Below, in pieces: positions 25,619 through 37,183 of a stretch of 64,000 nt of DNA (position 1 is its first letter; every line of letters starts with the position of its first letter). The notes under the pieces are model-generated. The model saw only the letters and a list, made by a program, of their open reading frames with translations, did not search any database and was not told the origin of the DNA. This stretch comes from Stropharia rugosoannulata (taxonomy: Eukaryota > Basidiomycota > Agaricomycetes > Agaricales > Strophariaceae). Both the position numbers and the translations under genes were made by a program. The stretch lies in assembly GCA_028532985.1 (NCBI GenBank), contig JANCIK010000002.1, positions 806,001 through 870,000 on the forward strand, read 5' to 3'.

Positions 25619-26394
25619 ACTTAGTGTACAAAGGGCCAATACGTGGAGCAGGTAAACGCTACAATAATCAACACTCTGCAAGGCATTTTGCTCGCATATA
25701 TTGAGGATTCAAGATATTGATGACCATTAGCGACTTGTAGTATATGCTTTGTAATTGCATTACTTGTAAACTCCGCGTAATCTGATCTTCGGTACACTTT
25801 CAGTGTTCTCTCGCAGGGCCTACCTTTTTTCCATCTACCGACGTTCAAACAAAACAAAACAAAGAAATCAGGTCAAGGGCAGCATACCGTCGCATTATCT
25901 TCAAATTCACATACTAATGAAATAGATCACGCGTAAATGCTTTGTGGCACAGTGAAAATGCTAATGATATAGGTTTATCAAAATGTGTTGGCAAACAATA
26001 CTGTATGCGTGTCAAATGGCTGCCAGGAGACTTGTAACATGAATATGATGATGGTATGCACAGTGAGGAGAAGAATGAGAAAGGGGTGACACAAGATAGC
26101 TCCAAGAAAAGTGAGAGAAGAGAGACATTAATCGACAGCAAAATACGACAAGCAAAAAGAGACATGCAAGACTGTGGTGGTAGTAGTAGTGGCTAGGGAA
26201 AGTAGGCATCGCACTTCCGTGCAACAGTCTACTTCGGAGACGACATGCAGTGTAGGGAATACTGAAGCAATAAGGTATGTGTGTATATGTGTACAAGTAG
26301 GACCGAGATATAGAGAAGAAGACACAATACAAAGCCAAAACAAAAATGAAAAGAAAACCTTGAATACAAACTTCCAACACACCGATTATCTAGT
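25619..26394. other. Intergenic, convergent 3' ends
   Basis: About 775 bases between the convergent stops of the BIG1-like gene and MED13. The purine-rich plus strand makes apparent Phe/Leu/Ser-rich frames on the minus strand that lack domain support. I see nothing else. Confidence 0.55.
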
Positions 26395-29300
26395 TCACAC
26401 CTCCGCCACGCCGTCCATCCTCTCCCAATCGCGGTCTAAAGCCATCCGCACTGCATCTACAGCGGCAAGGTGGAGCGGTAACCCCTTATGCCCACCGACC
26501 CCATCAAGGCGGTGGCGCACCTTCGCGAGAACGGCAAGATCATAGTAGTTCCGGGTCACATCCTCCAACAATGAGCGATCGTCAGGTGGCCGTGGCCTCG
26601 CCGCCTGCGGATGAGAATGGAACGTACGCAAGAGATGAACACCGATTGTCGTGAGGTTAGAAGAAGTTGTGGCACTGGGGACGCGGACGAGGTATGATGA
26701 AAGGAGCGGGAGGATTGTGACTGGGTGTGGCAGGGATGTATTGACAGAAAATGGGGTAGAGTCGGCATGAACTGTAGCTGATGCCACGGGAGTACTTGCC
26801 ACTTGGATAGACGGATATAGGATGTCCGAACCAGGGGCATCGCCCGCTTGGTGTGGATGTGGATGAGGTGAAGATGCTGATGCTGAGGCTGGCGAGCTAG
26901 GTTCTTCCACAAGCAATTGTGAGAGCCCTAGGCCATTCTGTGACGGAGGAACAGATATAGGCATGCGGGTTGTGGGGAAAATAGAATACGTCAATGAAGA
27001 AACATCTGTATAAATGCCTGATTGCCACGATGAGGTAGACCGTGCTGTTTGTGTGGGCCGCGAAGGATTTGACGACATACTGGACGAGGTGGATTTAGAA
27101 GGCATAAACGACCATCCCGCATCAGGGACGACACATGCGAGGGTATGATGCAATGGGGGTTGTTCATGAGAAGAAGTAACACGGGCAGAGAGCAGCCCTG
27201 ACCAAGCTACAAAATAAACTGAGTGTCCAGTTCAACCCATAAAAATGATTAGGCATCAACTGACCGACAAGTTCTTTCTCCGGCATCACCCCAAGCCGGG
27301 CAAATACGATTCTCCACTCCACATTAGTTTTCTTCGCAAATTGCGTCGCAAACTCCCATACGCGGCGGACAACATATTCCTCTGGTTGTGTGCCCTCTGC
27401 ATCACCTTCTTGTTCAGGTGGCTGCGTTAACCACACCCCCATCTCGTATGCCTCTCCACGCTGATCAACGCATACGGCGATTGTCCACTTTCCGCAGGCA
27501 GTCAGGTGATAGCCCACGTGTAGAAGGGTGTATCGGTCAAGCACATCGAGAGAAGCATGTGCAGAGCGCACATAAGATACTTGGTTCTGCAAAGGCCTCG
27601 CCAATGTAAAAGATGGCGAATGAAAATATTTCCGAACGGCTACACTTTCTTCAGTTGGGGTCTCGGGGCGGCGCAGGCGCAGACGGTCGACGGGAATCAT
27701 GATACGGTCATACACTGAAAACGCGACCTGATCCAGCGCAGATTCGTATCCAGAAGTCTTCTCCAGGCCGGAAAACAAATGCTGTTCAGGAATAAACTGG
27801 AAAAAAAGATTATGGGAACCGAAGTTAGGCATCCTTCTGATACCAGAGATGACTTGACGAAAGACAGGAGAAGATAGAGACATGACGGCGAACGGCAGAA
27901 CAAGGAAAATGACATATATTGGTGGGTCTGCGACTAACTTCAGGGTTTCGGCAAATGATGCTGTGTACAAAGAGCAAGGTTAGTATAAGAGCATTGTAAA
28001 TGTGTACAATGAAGCATATACCTAAGGTCTTGCGGAACGACCCGTCAAACTTCAGAGGAATGATTCCGTCCTTTGAGCAAACACTGGACGTTCCGAGATT
28101 CATATTACCGAAATGCTTTCCCTGGAGAACATGATATTCGGCAATGTAGTCAGTCTCAAATGGCAGAAGGAAAGGCTAACTCTTACCTGGTATATGTTCC
28201 GCAGATTGGCTAACCAATTTTCGACAAATGTCTGCCTTTCCACGCCGCCGTCTTCAAACAGGACGAATGCCGCGACGTCCTTGCGACCGCCCTTCGGATC
28301 CAGTCCGAGCTTCTCCCAAAACCGGATCGCTGTAGGACGCAAATTGATGATTGCCTCGCCTTTTCCAATAGATACCATTGGTGCCTCAAGAGGCTGTAAC
28401 CGCTGTACACTCTGCGGGTCTGAACCAAAACATGACACAATCAGTATTTTCAAAAAAGAAAGAAAAAGTCAAACGGGCATAAAAATGACATACCAACTCC
28501 AAACACATCCTGGTAACCCAACCCTGTGCGGAGTCCAATGACTCCGCCGAGCAGCGCCTCCACCGCTCGCTTGTCGCTTGCCCACACTCCTCCTGAAGTA
28601 CACGACCTGGAGCTGCTCCCTGCAGCACGCCAAGTCTCCGCCCACACTGCATTTTCCACAATTTCCGAAGCGAGCACGCGTGCAGCACCCTCCAGATTTT
28701 TGCCACGCTCGCTGGCCGCGCCAGCTGTGGCAGCAGGTGAAACGGGCGTTGGTACGGATGGCACTGGCGGTGGTGGTATACCGGCAACACCGGTCACGCC
28801 ATCCGGTGGCAATGATGTTGGGTCCAGGATTGCCGCACCAGGCGGGCGCAAAGGCGTACTGAGAGCGAGGAGCTGTGCGTGTTCAAACTGTGTATGCAGC
28901 AGAGAGGGGCCAAGTGGCAGGTACGATGGCGGTGGCGTAGTCGGTCGCGAGCGGTCCAGCGTGTCTTCGTCCTCCTCCTCGTCATTGACCGCATCTTCTT
29001 CATCCTCATCGCTCTCAACATCCGAAGGAAGATCGTCAGGACTGTCCCTATCACGCAGTGCAGGCTGGATAGCCATTGATGTTTGCCAATCGGCGCACGC
29101 CGCGCCATCCGGCGGCGCTGTCCAAGGTACGGTGCGCGGCGGGTCGCGTATGTCATGCGCACCGGGCTTCCGCTTGACACCAATGAGCTTGCGGACTACT
29201 CCAATGCGGGGATCTGTTGCAGCATCATAGCGCAGCCTCCATCCACTACTAACTATACCGGCACTCATTCCACTGAAGCTCCGAAATGCCTTCGGACGAA

Positions 29301-32034
29301 CTACTGAGCGTCGTGGTGAGGACGGAAGTGATACATGTCCTGCCGAACAGGACATTTGCACCTCGTTCTCCATTGACACATCTCTGTCTCCTTCCTCCGC
29401 GGGTGGACTGGGAAGGGCGACACTCGTACTATTGGCGAGCGCAAATTTCCCATTAGCATACTTCCCGTCTGCCGTGCGGTGATACGCTGCGAATGGTATT
29501 GGTTCAAATAGCGACGGTGTTGGCGTCGGTAAGCCATGGGAGAACGTAACGTCCGGGCTAGAGGTAGTCGTCGATAGTTGTACTCTAGGTGTCGTTGGTG
29601 CAGACGCGACGTTCTTTTTGTTCGGTGTAGCATGGCTATTGGGTTCATGAACATGCGCCGGCGTCATTGCTTCGGGGCCCGGGCCTGGGGTCCACATCTG
29701 TTGTGCGTTCTGTGCCATAGACGCGCCTGTGCTCGTGGCGTCTTCAATGTAACCGGACGTAGGGGGCGACATCAAGCTACCAGGAGCACTGCTACTTGTT
29801 CCACCAACACCTGTTTGCAAACGAAAATCCGTAGGAGGCGCTGGAGGTGGCGGGGCACGAGCGGGTCGGTCAAAGAAGCTGAAATCGTCATCTGTAAAGG
29901 GATTATCAAAATCCATGTCACCGCCGCCACCGCCGCGAGATGCGACGCCGCTGGATTGAGCAGCACCCATCTCTATGCCCTCCATGCTCATGCTCATGCT
30001 GTTCATCCCGTCTATACCCATGCCCATATTCATGCCAAACGAAAGGCCCAGGTCGCCAAGTCCAAAATCCATGCCCATGTCCATGTCAAGTCCCATGTAT
30101 CCTGACGACGAGTTGTCCATTCCATAGAGGTCGTAGCTTTGTTGTGGTGCGGAAGGTGGAGGAACAGATGTTAATACATTTGCTGGATTAGCAGGAATCG
30201 TTGTGTCAGAATGTGGCAATTCTGAATGGGCATCACTAGGAGGGTATACAATGCTCGGTACAGTGCCAGATGTAGAAGAAACATTCATAGAATTGTCATC
30301 AGCCACAGGCGATGTCGGGCCAGCTACAGCATGGGGGGTACCCTGGGGGGGTGATGGGTAAAAATTCTGATTTGATGCAGATTGTATAATGGGAGGGACG
30401 GGTTGGAGGGGACGATTAGCTTGAGTATTTGTCGAGGCAGGGTTAGGCGGAATGATCAGTGAGATGTTGCCAGCCGGAAGAGCAGACCCGCCTGAAGTAC
30501 TTGTCTCAACTGACGAAGGCGTAGGCGCTGATATTGATGCTGGCGTTGTGGCACTCGCCCGCACAAGTCTGGGTGACGTACTGATACCATTCTCTCGCTC
30601 GCGCTTTAATCTTTCACGCTCACGCTCTCTTTCTCTAGCAACGGCGTCTACATAACCGCCGACCTCAGTCGCTACCTGCCTTAGTTCACTAGTCTTAGAT
30701 AAAGTTAGTGCTCTGAAAGAATGAAGTGACTCAGATGTAGGTGATGAAAATAAAATAAGCCGTTGAGTGTTCAAAGACGTAGAAGGCGTTGAGAGACCAG
30801 AGAGCTCTGGTGAAATGCTGGACATTGAGGGAAGAGCAGGTGCCCCTTGGGGAGAGGGTTGAAGAGGTGCAGGTAGTTCTGGGATGTAATCGAGAGGCGC
30901 CCGCTTGCATGTGTTCGGGACATAGGATAGGCAGAGGTGAGTAGGATAGATGATGATGATGCCTTTGTCTTCGCCTTGTTTGTTCTCAACTTTTATCCAT
31001 CCAATAATAAAAGTCGGACTTTGCGACGCGTTTTGAGTAGCAGTAGCATCGACGTAAGGTGACGGGTATTCTGTAGAGGATTTGTCAGTAGTTGCCCACT
31101 GGCCTGCGCCAAGGCCTTGTAGAGAGGTCTCGAACTGTTTGACAAGTCCCGTCGTCGGGCCGGTATAGCTGGCGAGATAGTAAGCTGGCGTGCCGTAAGG
31201 CAACAGGGTAATCGGGGTGCCCGCAGGGAGGGGGAGGGATCGAGCGATGTCGAGAAAGGGAGTAGACATGAGTGTTGGATGTATAAGTAGTTGATATGGC
31301 GTTCCGTCGGCGTAATATGAAAAGTGGACCTGCAACTGGCAGAACACCAGAGGCCTTGTCTAGATCAGTGAATGTATGCATTCAGAAGGGGCGACATACC
31401 GTGTTATTGCTGTGTATTGCCAATCTGACGAGGGCGAGATCTGGCTCATGAGGAATCCACCCTTGAAGCGTTTGACCTGGCGCCTGACGGAGCAGCTGGC
31501 GGAGTGAGCTGCGATGTCATCAATCACACGAGTGCGAACTGCGTCGTAGAAATAGCTCAGGACGGCCCGCTTATCGGGAGTGGGTAATAAGCTGTGAGAC
31601 GACGTGTTACTAGTGCGGAAGAGCAGCGAGCAGGAGTGTACTTGCACAGACACAGGTGGTGGGATGAAGAATGAGCGTTCGAGGACTAAATGCATGCCGT
31701 CATCAGCGAATGCGGGCATGTTGCGGCTGAGATACACACCTGCGAGGCCTTCGAGAGAGAGGGCACCGAGCAGGTCGGCGTCGGCGGGTGCATTTTGTGT
31801 CGTGGATATCTTAAATGCATATAACGAGCCTGCGTGGACGATGGCGAGAACGGCGTCGGAGAGCGGGGTGGCAGGCGGGTGTCGGGCGACGAGTGTCCTA
31901 CGAGCAAGCTCGAGGGCGTCAGGGACGGGTGCGGCGACGACGAAGCGGGCATAGGCAATGACGGTGCGGGCAGGGAGGGGGAGAGCGGCGGCGAGGAGAG
32001 CGTCTGGGGGCGGCGCGGGGTGGTGGGGAGACAT
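26395..32034 (-). CDS. MED13: Mediator complex subunit 13
   Basis: Largest subunit of the Mediator CDK8 kinase module, which links gene-specific regulators to RNA polymerase II. Seven exons (31646-32034, 31400-31591, 28494-31354, 28187-28419, 28022-28121, 27265-27960, 26395-27206) give 1760 residues. Conserved N-terminal blocks are RPLVFCQLQVHFSYYADG and ITLLPYGTPAYY. The middle is long, Ser/Pro-rich and disordered, with Met-Gly and acidic tracts. The C-terminal Med13 region includes SVYDRIMIPVDRLRL, HVGYHLTACGKWTIAVCVDQ and VEWRIVFARLGVMPEKEL, followed by a short disordered tail. The first intron appears to use a GC donor (GCAAGT) at 31645. Only this choice keeps the reading frame. It is divergent from the DUF2433 gene, with 78 bases between start codons. 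Confidence 0.92.
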
Positions 32035-32112
32035 AGTGGGGGAGGATGAGGAATGCCGGAAGATGCCGAGGGCGTATTTTTTGGTTTGCTGGAGGCACTG
32101 TGTTCTCTAAAG
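32035..32112. promoter_or_regulatory. 78-bp intergenic region between divergent MED13 and DUF2433 genes
   Basis: Only 78 bases separate the two start codons, or 18 if the upstream in-frame ATG at 32053 of the plus-strand gene is used. Both core promoters and leaders must therefore overlap each other or the neighbouring coding sequence. No clear TATA box is present. Confidence 0.55.
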
Positions 32113-34404
32113 ATGCAGCCATCCCCCAGACCCCCGTCGACGGCCACCCGCGTGTCGCCCCTCCCCCGCCAGGTCAACACCCAGACCAGCCTCCTCGATA
32201 CACATCATGGCCGCATCCTTTGCATCGCCGACATCCGTGGCCGCCTCTCTGCCCTCAATGACCTCGCCCGCGAGGTAAATGCAAAGGCCATCATCCACAC
32301 GGGCGACTTTGGCTTCTTCGGTCAGTTTGCCCACCCCCCAGTCTACTATTACTGACTCCCTCGCAGAGGCCAACAGTCTCGACCGCATCAATGACCGGAC
32401 CCTCCGCCACCTCACCATGTACTCGCCATTAATCCCTGCCGCCCAGCGCACCCATCTCCTCCTCCCTGAGAACCCGCCCGCCCTCATTCGCTCGACCGTC
32501 AACATCGAACTCCTCTCAGAATTCCCTCTCCTCCTCGCCGGCCAGCTCAAGCTCAACGTCCCCGTCTACACCGTCTGGGGTGCCTGCGAGGACGTCCTTG
32601 TTCTCGAAAAATTCCGCTCGGGCGCCTATGCTATTGAAAACCTCCACGTCATAGACGAGGCCACCACGCGTTGTCTCGACGTCGGAGGCGTCAAGCTGCG
32701 TCTTCTTGGTCTGGGTGGTGCATTGGTCCCCCACAAGCTCTTCGACAATGGCGACGGCAACGCCACCATTGCTGGCGGTCAGGGTACCATGTGGACTACC
32801 GCCCTGCAGATTGGTGAGCTTGTCGACACTGCACAACGTGTCTTCGACCCCACCGAGACGCGTCTTCTTGTCACCCATGCAAGCCCTGGCCGCGAAGGCA
32901 TCATAGCACAGCTTGCCCTCGTCCTCAAGGCTGACCTCACAGTATCCGCTGGCCTCCACTTCCGATACGCGACCAGTTACAACGAATTCAGCGTTCAAGG
33001 AGACTTTGAGGGCTTCCGCCACAAACTTGTTCTTGGGAAAGAGGGTTTCGACAAGGTCTGGGAAAGTGTCAAGGGCCAGGTCGACGCCGTCATCGATGAG
33101 AACCAGCGCGTTTTGCTAGACAAGGCTCTCAGCGTCGTTGAGCGTTTGCCTTCAGGTCAACCATCTGCTGGCCCTGGCGCAGCATCAGCCGGTGAGGAAC
33201 CTGCGTGGAAGAACTGCTGGAACTGGAATCTATGCGATGCCGCGTATGGCTCGCTAGTTCTCGACGTGAAGGAGGGCAGGATCAGCGCTGAACTCAAAAG
33301 CCAGGGTGCGTAAACTGATTCATTTTCTCGTGCCCATATGGTATCCAAATCTAATTTGCCTCTTACATAGGCTTCAACTATTCCTACCGTCGCTCACAGG
33401 TTTCTGCAACTCCTGCTACCCAAAATGCCCCTCTTCCCACCGTGCAAGCCGGCGCGCCCAACACCGGCACGGGAGCAGGCCACCCGCCCTCAAAGGGGCC
33501 GACTCCTGCCCCTGACCTACGCGGCAAGTCCACCACATCTACGCCTCCGCCCGCAGGCGCACCAGCAGCGTCCACGTTTAGTGACGGAAAGGAGAGCCCT
33601 GTGCCTAAGGTGAACGGCGCTGCGGCGGATAAGGACAAGAAGCCTAAGGCGAAGAAGGAGCGCAAGGACGCTACCGCCGCGGCAACGACGTCCACGTCTA
33701 CTCCCGACGCACCGTCGACGCCTGCGCAGGGTCCAGGTCACTCGCAGCAGCCTTCAACGTCTGGGACGCCCGGAGATGCGGACGAGGTCAAGAGCCCGGG
33801 TGGCGCCAACGACGCGGGCAGCACGGGCGCGCGCACGCCGAAAACAGGCAAGCCACCTAGACACCCATGGACGATCTTCATGCGCATGCCAAGCAACTTC
33901 CAGGTCACAGAGGCGGAGATCAGGGAGTTCTACGGCGAGTCAAAGGACGGGGTACGTGTTTCTTGTGTTCTGGGGTTAATGTATGCGCATAAATGCTCAT
34001 TGCGCTTCCTCTTTTGTGCTACAGATCACGCGCGTCAATATGCCGCACCCGTTCCAGGGCAAAGCGCGTCTGGCGTACGTCGAGTTCGGCGATGAAGAGG
34101 CTATGAAGGCCGGTCTAGAGAAACACGCAGAGGTGCGTCCTGTCTGACCCTTTCCAAGTTGACAGCACTAAGTCAGCTACAGAAACTCAATGACATTACG
34201 CCCGAAGTTAAACAAGCCACAGACCGCGAGTCACGCGGCGAGGGTTCATTCCGTGGCTTCAGTGGTCGTGGACGTGGACGTGGCGGTCCAGGAGGTGGAT
34301 ATGCTGCTCGGGGGCTATCTGCCGCTGGACTGACGCGAGGAGGCGGGAGGGGCGGTGCTGCCGGTGGAGGGGGTGCGAATGGCGCACCTGCGGAAGCTTC
34401 CTGA
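32113..34404 (+). CDS. DUF2433 protein: degenerate metallophosphoesterase-like domain with RRM and RGG tail
   Basis: A 685-residue protein from five exons: 32113-32320, 32367-33305, 33371-33951, 34025-34132, 34183-34404. The N-terminal half (about 25-390) matches the fungal DUF2433 family and follows a calcineurin-like phosphoesterase layout: ILCIADIRGR, IIHTGDFGFF, VWGACEDV, LLVTHASPG, then SAGLHFRYA. Several metal ligands are changed (D-x-R for D-x-H, GACE for GNHE). A Pro/Ser/Ala-rich linker follows. An RRM-like domain comes next (HPWTIFMRMPSNFQVTEAEI to RLAYVEFGDEEAM), and then a C-terminal RGG-type tail (GFSGRGRGRGGPGGG). RNA binding is likely. Enzymatic activity is doubtful. An in-frame ATG at 32053 would add 20 residues. 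It converges on DBR1, itself a metallophosphoesterase. Confidence 0.87.
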
Positions 34405-35175
34405 TCCATTTGGTGGGTTGCTGCATCGTAGTTGACCTAATGCTCTCGGTCGGGCTGTGCTGCTGTCCTGTCCTAGACCATGGATACTACCTGCTGCGCT
34501 GCTTCCTGTTGCCTTTATGATTGCAGCCAGGCAGGTTGGGCCCTTAATTTTCCCTTTTTTGTGCTGCATTGTTTATTTCTTCACCTTTCTATGTCGGCCT
34601 TTTTACACGATCCCCTTCCCGCTTGCAAGTCCGATGTTCATCAAATAGTTTCTCTGCCTCGGCTCACACCAGCCAGGCGCCAGCTAGTGCCATGATGATA
34701 TTCCACGCAACACAGGTACTGCCCGGTTCTTGTGACGCACACTCACCTTGTCTACGCCTCACCCACGTCTTTGCCTTAGCCTTTTTCACCTACTTGCCAT
34801 ACTTTATGCCTTTGCCATGCCTGATTTGCCTTGACGTCTACCTCGCACCCCACCCTCCGTTTCTTTGTCGCTTGTACCGACCCCCGATTCCCTGCCCGCA
34901 CACATACCAGTACCGTACATACATACATGCACCCGTATACACACAATATGCCATATGCCTACTGTCCGACAATGTCTATGTACCTTGTACGCTGTCGCCC
35001 GTGTAGTGACTCTTACGGCTAACCTGATATCCATGGTACACATCGAACATTATTGAACAGCACTGACTTCTACTGACGTGACTCGTGGTAAAAGAAAGGC
35101 ACAGTGCTAGCCTGATGTCATAAAATTCATCATAATTACAGCAAGTAGTGTATGATCCGTGTAACGCTACAGAAA
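34405..35175. other. Intergenic, convergent 3' ends
   Basis: About 770 bases between convergent stops of the DUF2433 gene and DBR1. Pyrimidine-rich on the plus strand, with a short CATA-type simple repeat near 34915-34930. No supportable gene. Confidence 0.5.
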
Positions 35176-37015
35176 TTAGGCCCCGATCTCCTCAACAGGG
35201 GGCGCTTGCTGACTAAGCGCAGAGTCAGGCGTTGATCCTGGTGGAGGTGGGTTGATCTTGTTCGGTATATCGAGCATGCGGCAGAACGCCTCTGTCTGCG
35301 GGTTTGTATACCATGGCGCTAAAATACATATTCATCAGCTCGTCGTCAATCTTTATGAATAAAGATACTCACGTTGCCTCATGGGGTCTCCACGCTCCGT
35401 TGCTGGGCCCGGAGCTGTCGGCACAAAGACCTGCCAGTCCCCTACAGGCAAGCGTCCCGCTGCGTCCGTGCGGACGTTGGCTGTGACCCACGCCCGCGCG
35501 TCCGCAACCATAACACGCGCCGCGGACTCGTCGGGGTACGGCGATTGCGTGCGTGCGATCGTCAGCAGCGGGTGGAAGGCGCGGCAGATCGCGAGCCACT
35601 CGGGATCAAATTCGAGAAGCGGGGTGGGTCGTGATTGTGGGCTCGCGCTCCGGCTCCTGCTCCTGCTCCTCCCTTTCCCTCTTTCTTTTTCTGGGCTGGT
35701 TGGGCTTTTGGAGTGGCTCGAGCTGGCATGCGCGTACTCTGTAGGGATGGGCACGTCGACAACCTCAAGGAATTGGCGCCGCGGGAGACATTTGTCGAGC
35801 GCGAGGAACTTGGTCTCGGAGGTTGGTGGGGGAGCCGGAAGGGGCGGCGCCACATTTTCTTCCTCTTCGTCTAGCGTTATCTCGTCTGGGTTGTTTCGCT
35901 CCACCACGCTGGGCACAGATGAAGACGCAGGTGCTGCGGTATCCTGCGCGGGCTGCGTGCCATCAAGCTCGTCCTCGTCAGTAATGATGATTTCGTCTGG
36001 GTTCTGCACGGCGTCGGGTGCAGGGGTGGCGACCGCTGGGCCACCATGCACTACTGTTGCCGCGTATCGCGTGTGGAGGTGCGCAGCGAACCACCACTTC
36101 GGGCGGAGCGTGTGCAGGAGACCCATAAGCGGCGGCGAGCCGAGCTCGCCAGAATCAATGTCCTGCCGTAGGAAGTTCTTGCGCTGCAACAGTCCTCGTA
36201 GGTCGCCGTGGTGTTCAATCGACTGGGGCCAGTCATGCGACAGGAATATGTCCGCAGACGGAAGCTAGTACGGGCGTCAGGCCAAGATTAATAGAACGGC
36301 AAAGATTGACATACGAGGGAGAGCTTGCGGACACTATATTCGCGAATGTGGTAGATACTTCTCATAGAGCCATTATCGTAGGGGAGCTTCTCGTAGTGAC
36401 CTAGTTGAAGAGAATATTTAAGACGATATCGTCGATCATGGAGGTATGATGCATTCCTAGTTTAAAGTCATGCCTTTTGTAGATCCCAGATGCGCCTGCG
36501 ATGCGGATTCCGTTTAGCAGCACACTGCCAGCATGCCCCAAGAAGTAGATGTTGGGCGCTAGCCATCCTCCATGATACCTTGGGATTCTTCAGACACACT
36601 GGTCGCGCAACGTAAATGCTACTCACAGCTCCCACATGTAATTGGATGCTTCATGATTCCCACCAATAACGATTGTCAAGATGGGGGCAACCTTTTCGCC
36701 TGTGTAGTATCTTGGGGCAGGATGGACTGAACAGCAGGAAACGAAGCAATATAAAAATCGCACCTACTTGTGGAAGTTCTGCAGATGCTTATATTTCTGT
36801 GGAACAGACATGCACTGCAGGTCTTGGTGGTTGCGGATAGCCTGGAAGTCGCCACATATAAGAAGGGCGTCGACCTTGTATTTATTTCTCGACTCGAGCT
36901 GCTGGATATGGCTGTAAATGGCGTCGAGCTCGCCGTGGCAGCATCCTTCTACCGCTATCTAAAATATATCTCTGAGCATGGCCTATGGAGAGATTCAGCT
37001 AGCACGCACCTTCAT
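35176..37015 (-). CDS. DBR1: RNA lariat debranching enzyme
   Basis: Nuclear metallophosphoesterase that cuts the 2'-5' bond of excised intron lariats. Seven exons (37010-37015, 36768-36958, 36627-36710, 36457-36578, 36315-36400, 35373-36264, 35176-35318) give 507 residues. The first exon encodes only Met-Lys. Active-site blocks are [13 protein letters not shown] (with the family Cys before the usual His), [26 protein letters not shown] and AAHLHTRYA. All ligands look intact. A long acidic and Arg/Ser-rich insert follows, then a conserved C-terminal region ([26 protein letters not shown]). The intron at 36401-36456 has a normal AG acceptor, but its donor reads GAATGC rather than GT or GC. Conserved protein on both sides (HDFKL, then GHYEKLPY) fixes the join. 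Shares a short promoter with PCP1. Confidence 0.93.
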
Positions 37016-37183
37016 GGTTCGCCGTAAAGAGTTGATCAGGCGACGGGCCATCTTCATTGTCGGCGAAGAGGTGTGATCGGCATCCCAAAGCGGTGCACGA
37101 CGCGGACCGTCCGCGTCGTGCTCGGCACACTCACCCATTAACCGCGACCTGCTTAACGTTGCTGAGGCTCTCTCCTCTCGTTC
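37016..37183. promoter_or_regulatory. Divergent DBR1/PCP1 promoter with a perfect inverted repeat
   Basis: The 168 bases between the two start codons contain a perfect inverted repeat: a 13-base arm at 37095-37107, one spacer base, and its exact reverse complement at 37109-37121. The core CGG-N5-CCG resembles sites of fungal Zn(II)2Cys6 regulators. Alternatively it could form a hairpin in a 5' leader. The repeat is directly visible. Its function is inference. Confidence 0.55.

Noticed and set aside
25914..26382. Hydrophobic Phe/Ser/Leu-rich frames on the minus strand
   Set aside because: They arise from a purine-rich plus strand between convergent genes. There is no conserved motif or splice partner.
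28526..29230. 234-codon open frame on the plus strand
   Set aside because: It lies antisense within the large MED13 exon, is Ser/Ala low complexity, and mirrors the codon bias of the real gene. No domain is seen.
29578..30105. 175-codon His/Arg/Cys-rich frame on the plus strand
   Set aside because: Antisense of the Met-Gly/Ser low-complexity part of MED13. The composition is what that shadow would produce.
34569..35056. 145-codon frame on the plus strand with Cys/His/Tyr-rich translation
   Set aside because: Pyrimidine-rich 3' flank with CATA-type simple sequence. No domain, and it lies between convergent stops.
35381..36268. 295-codon open frame on the plus strand
   Set aside because: Antisense shadow of the long DBR1 exon, with Ser/Arg/Gly composition and no domain.
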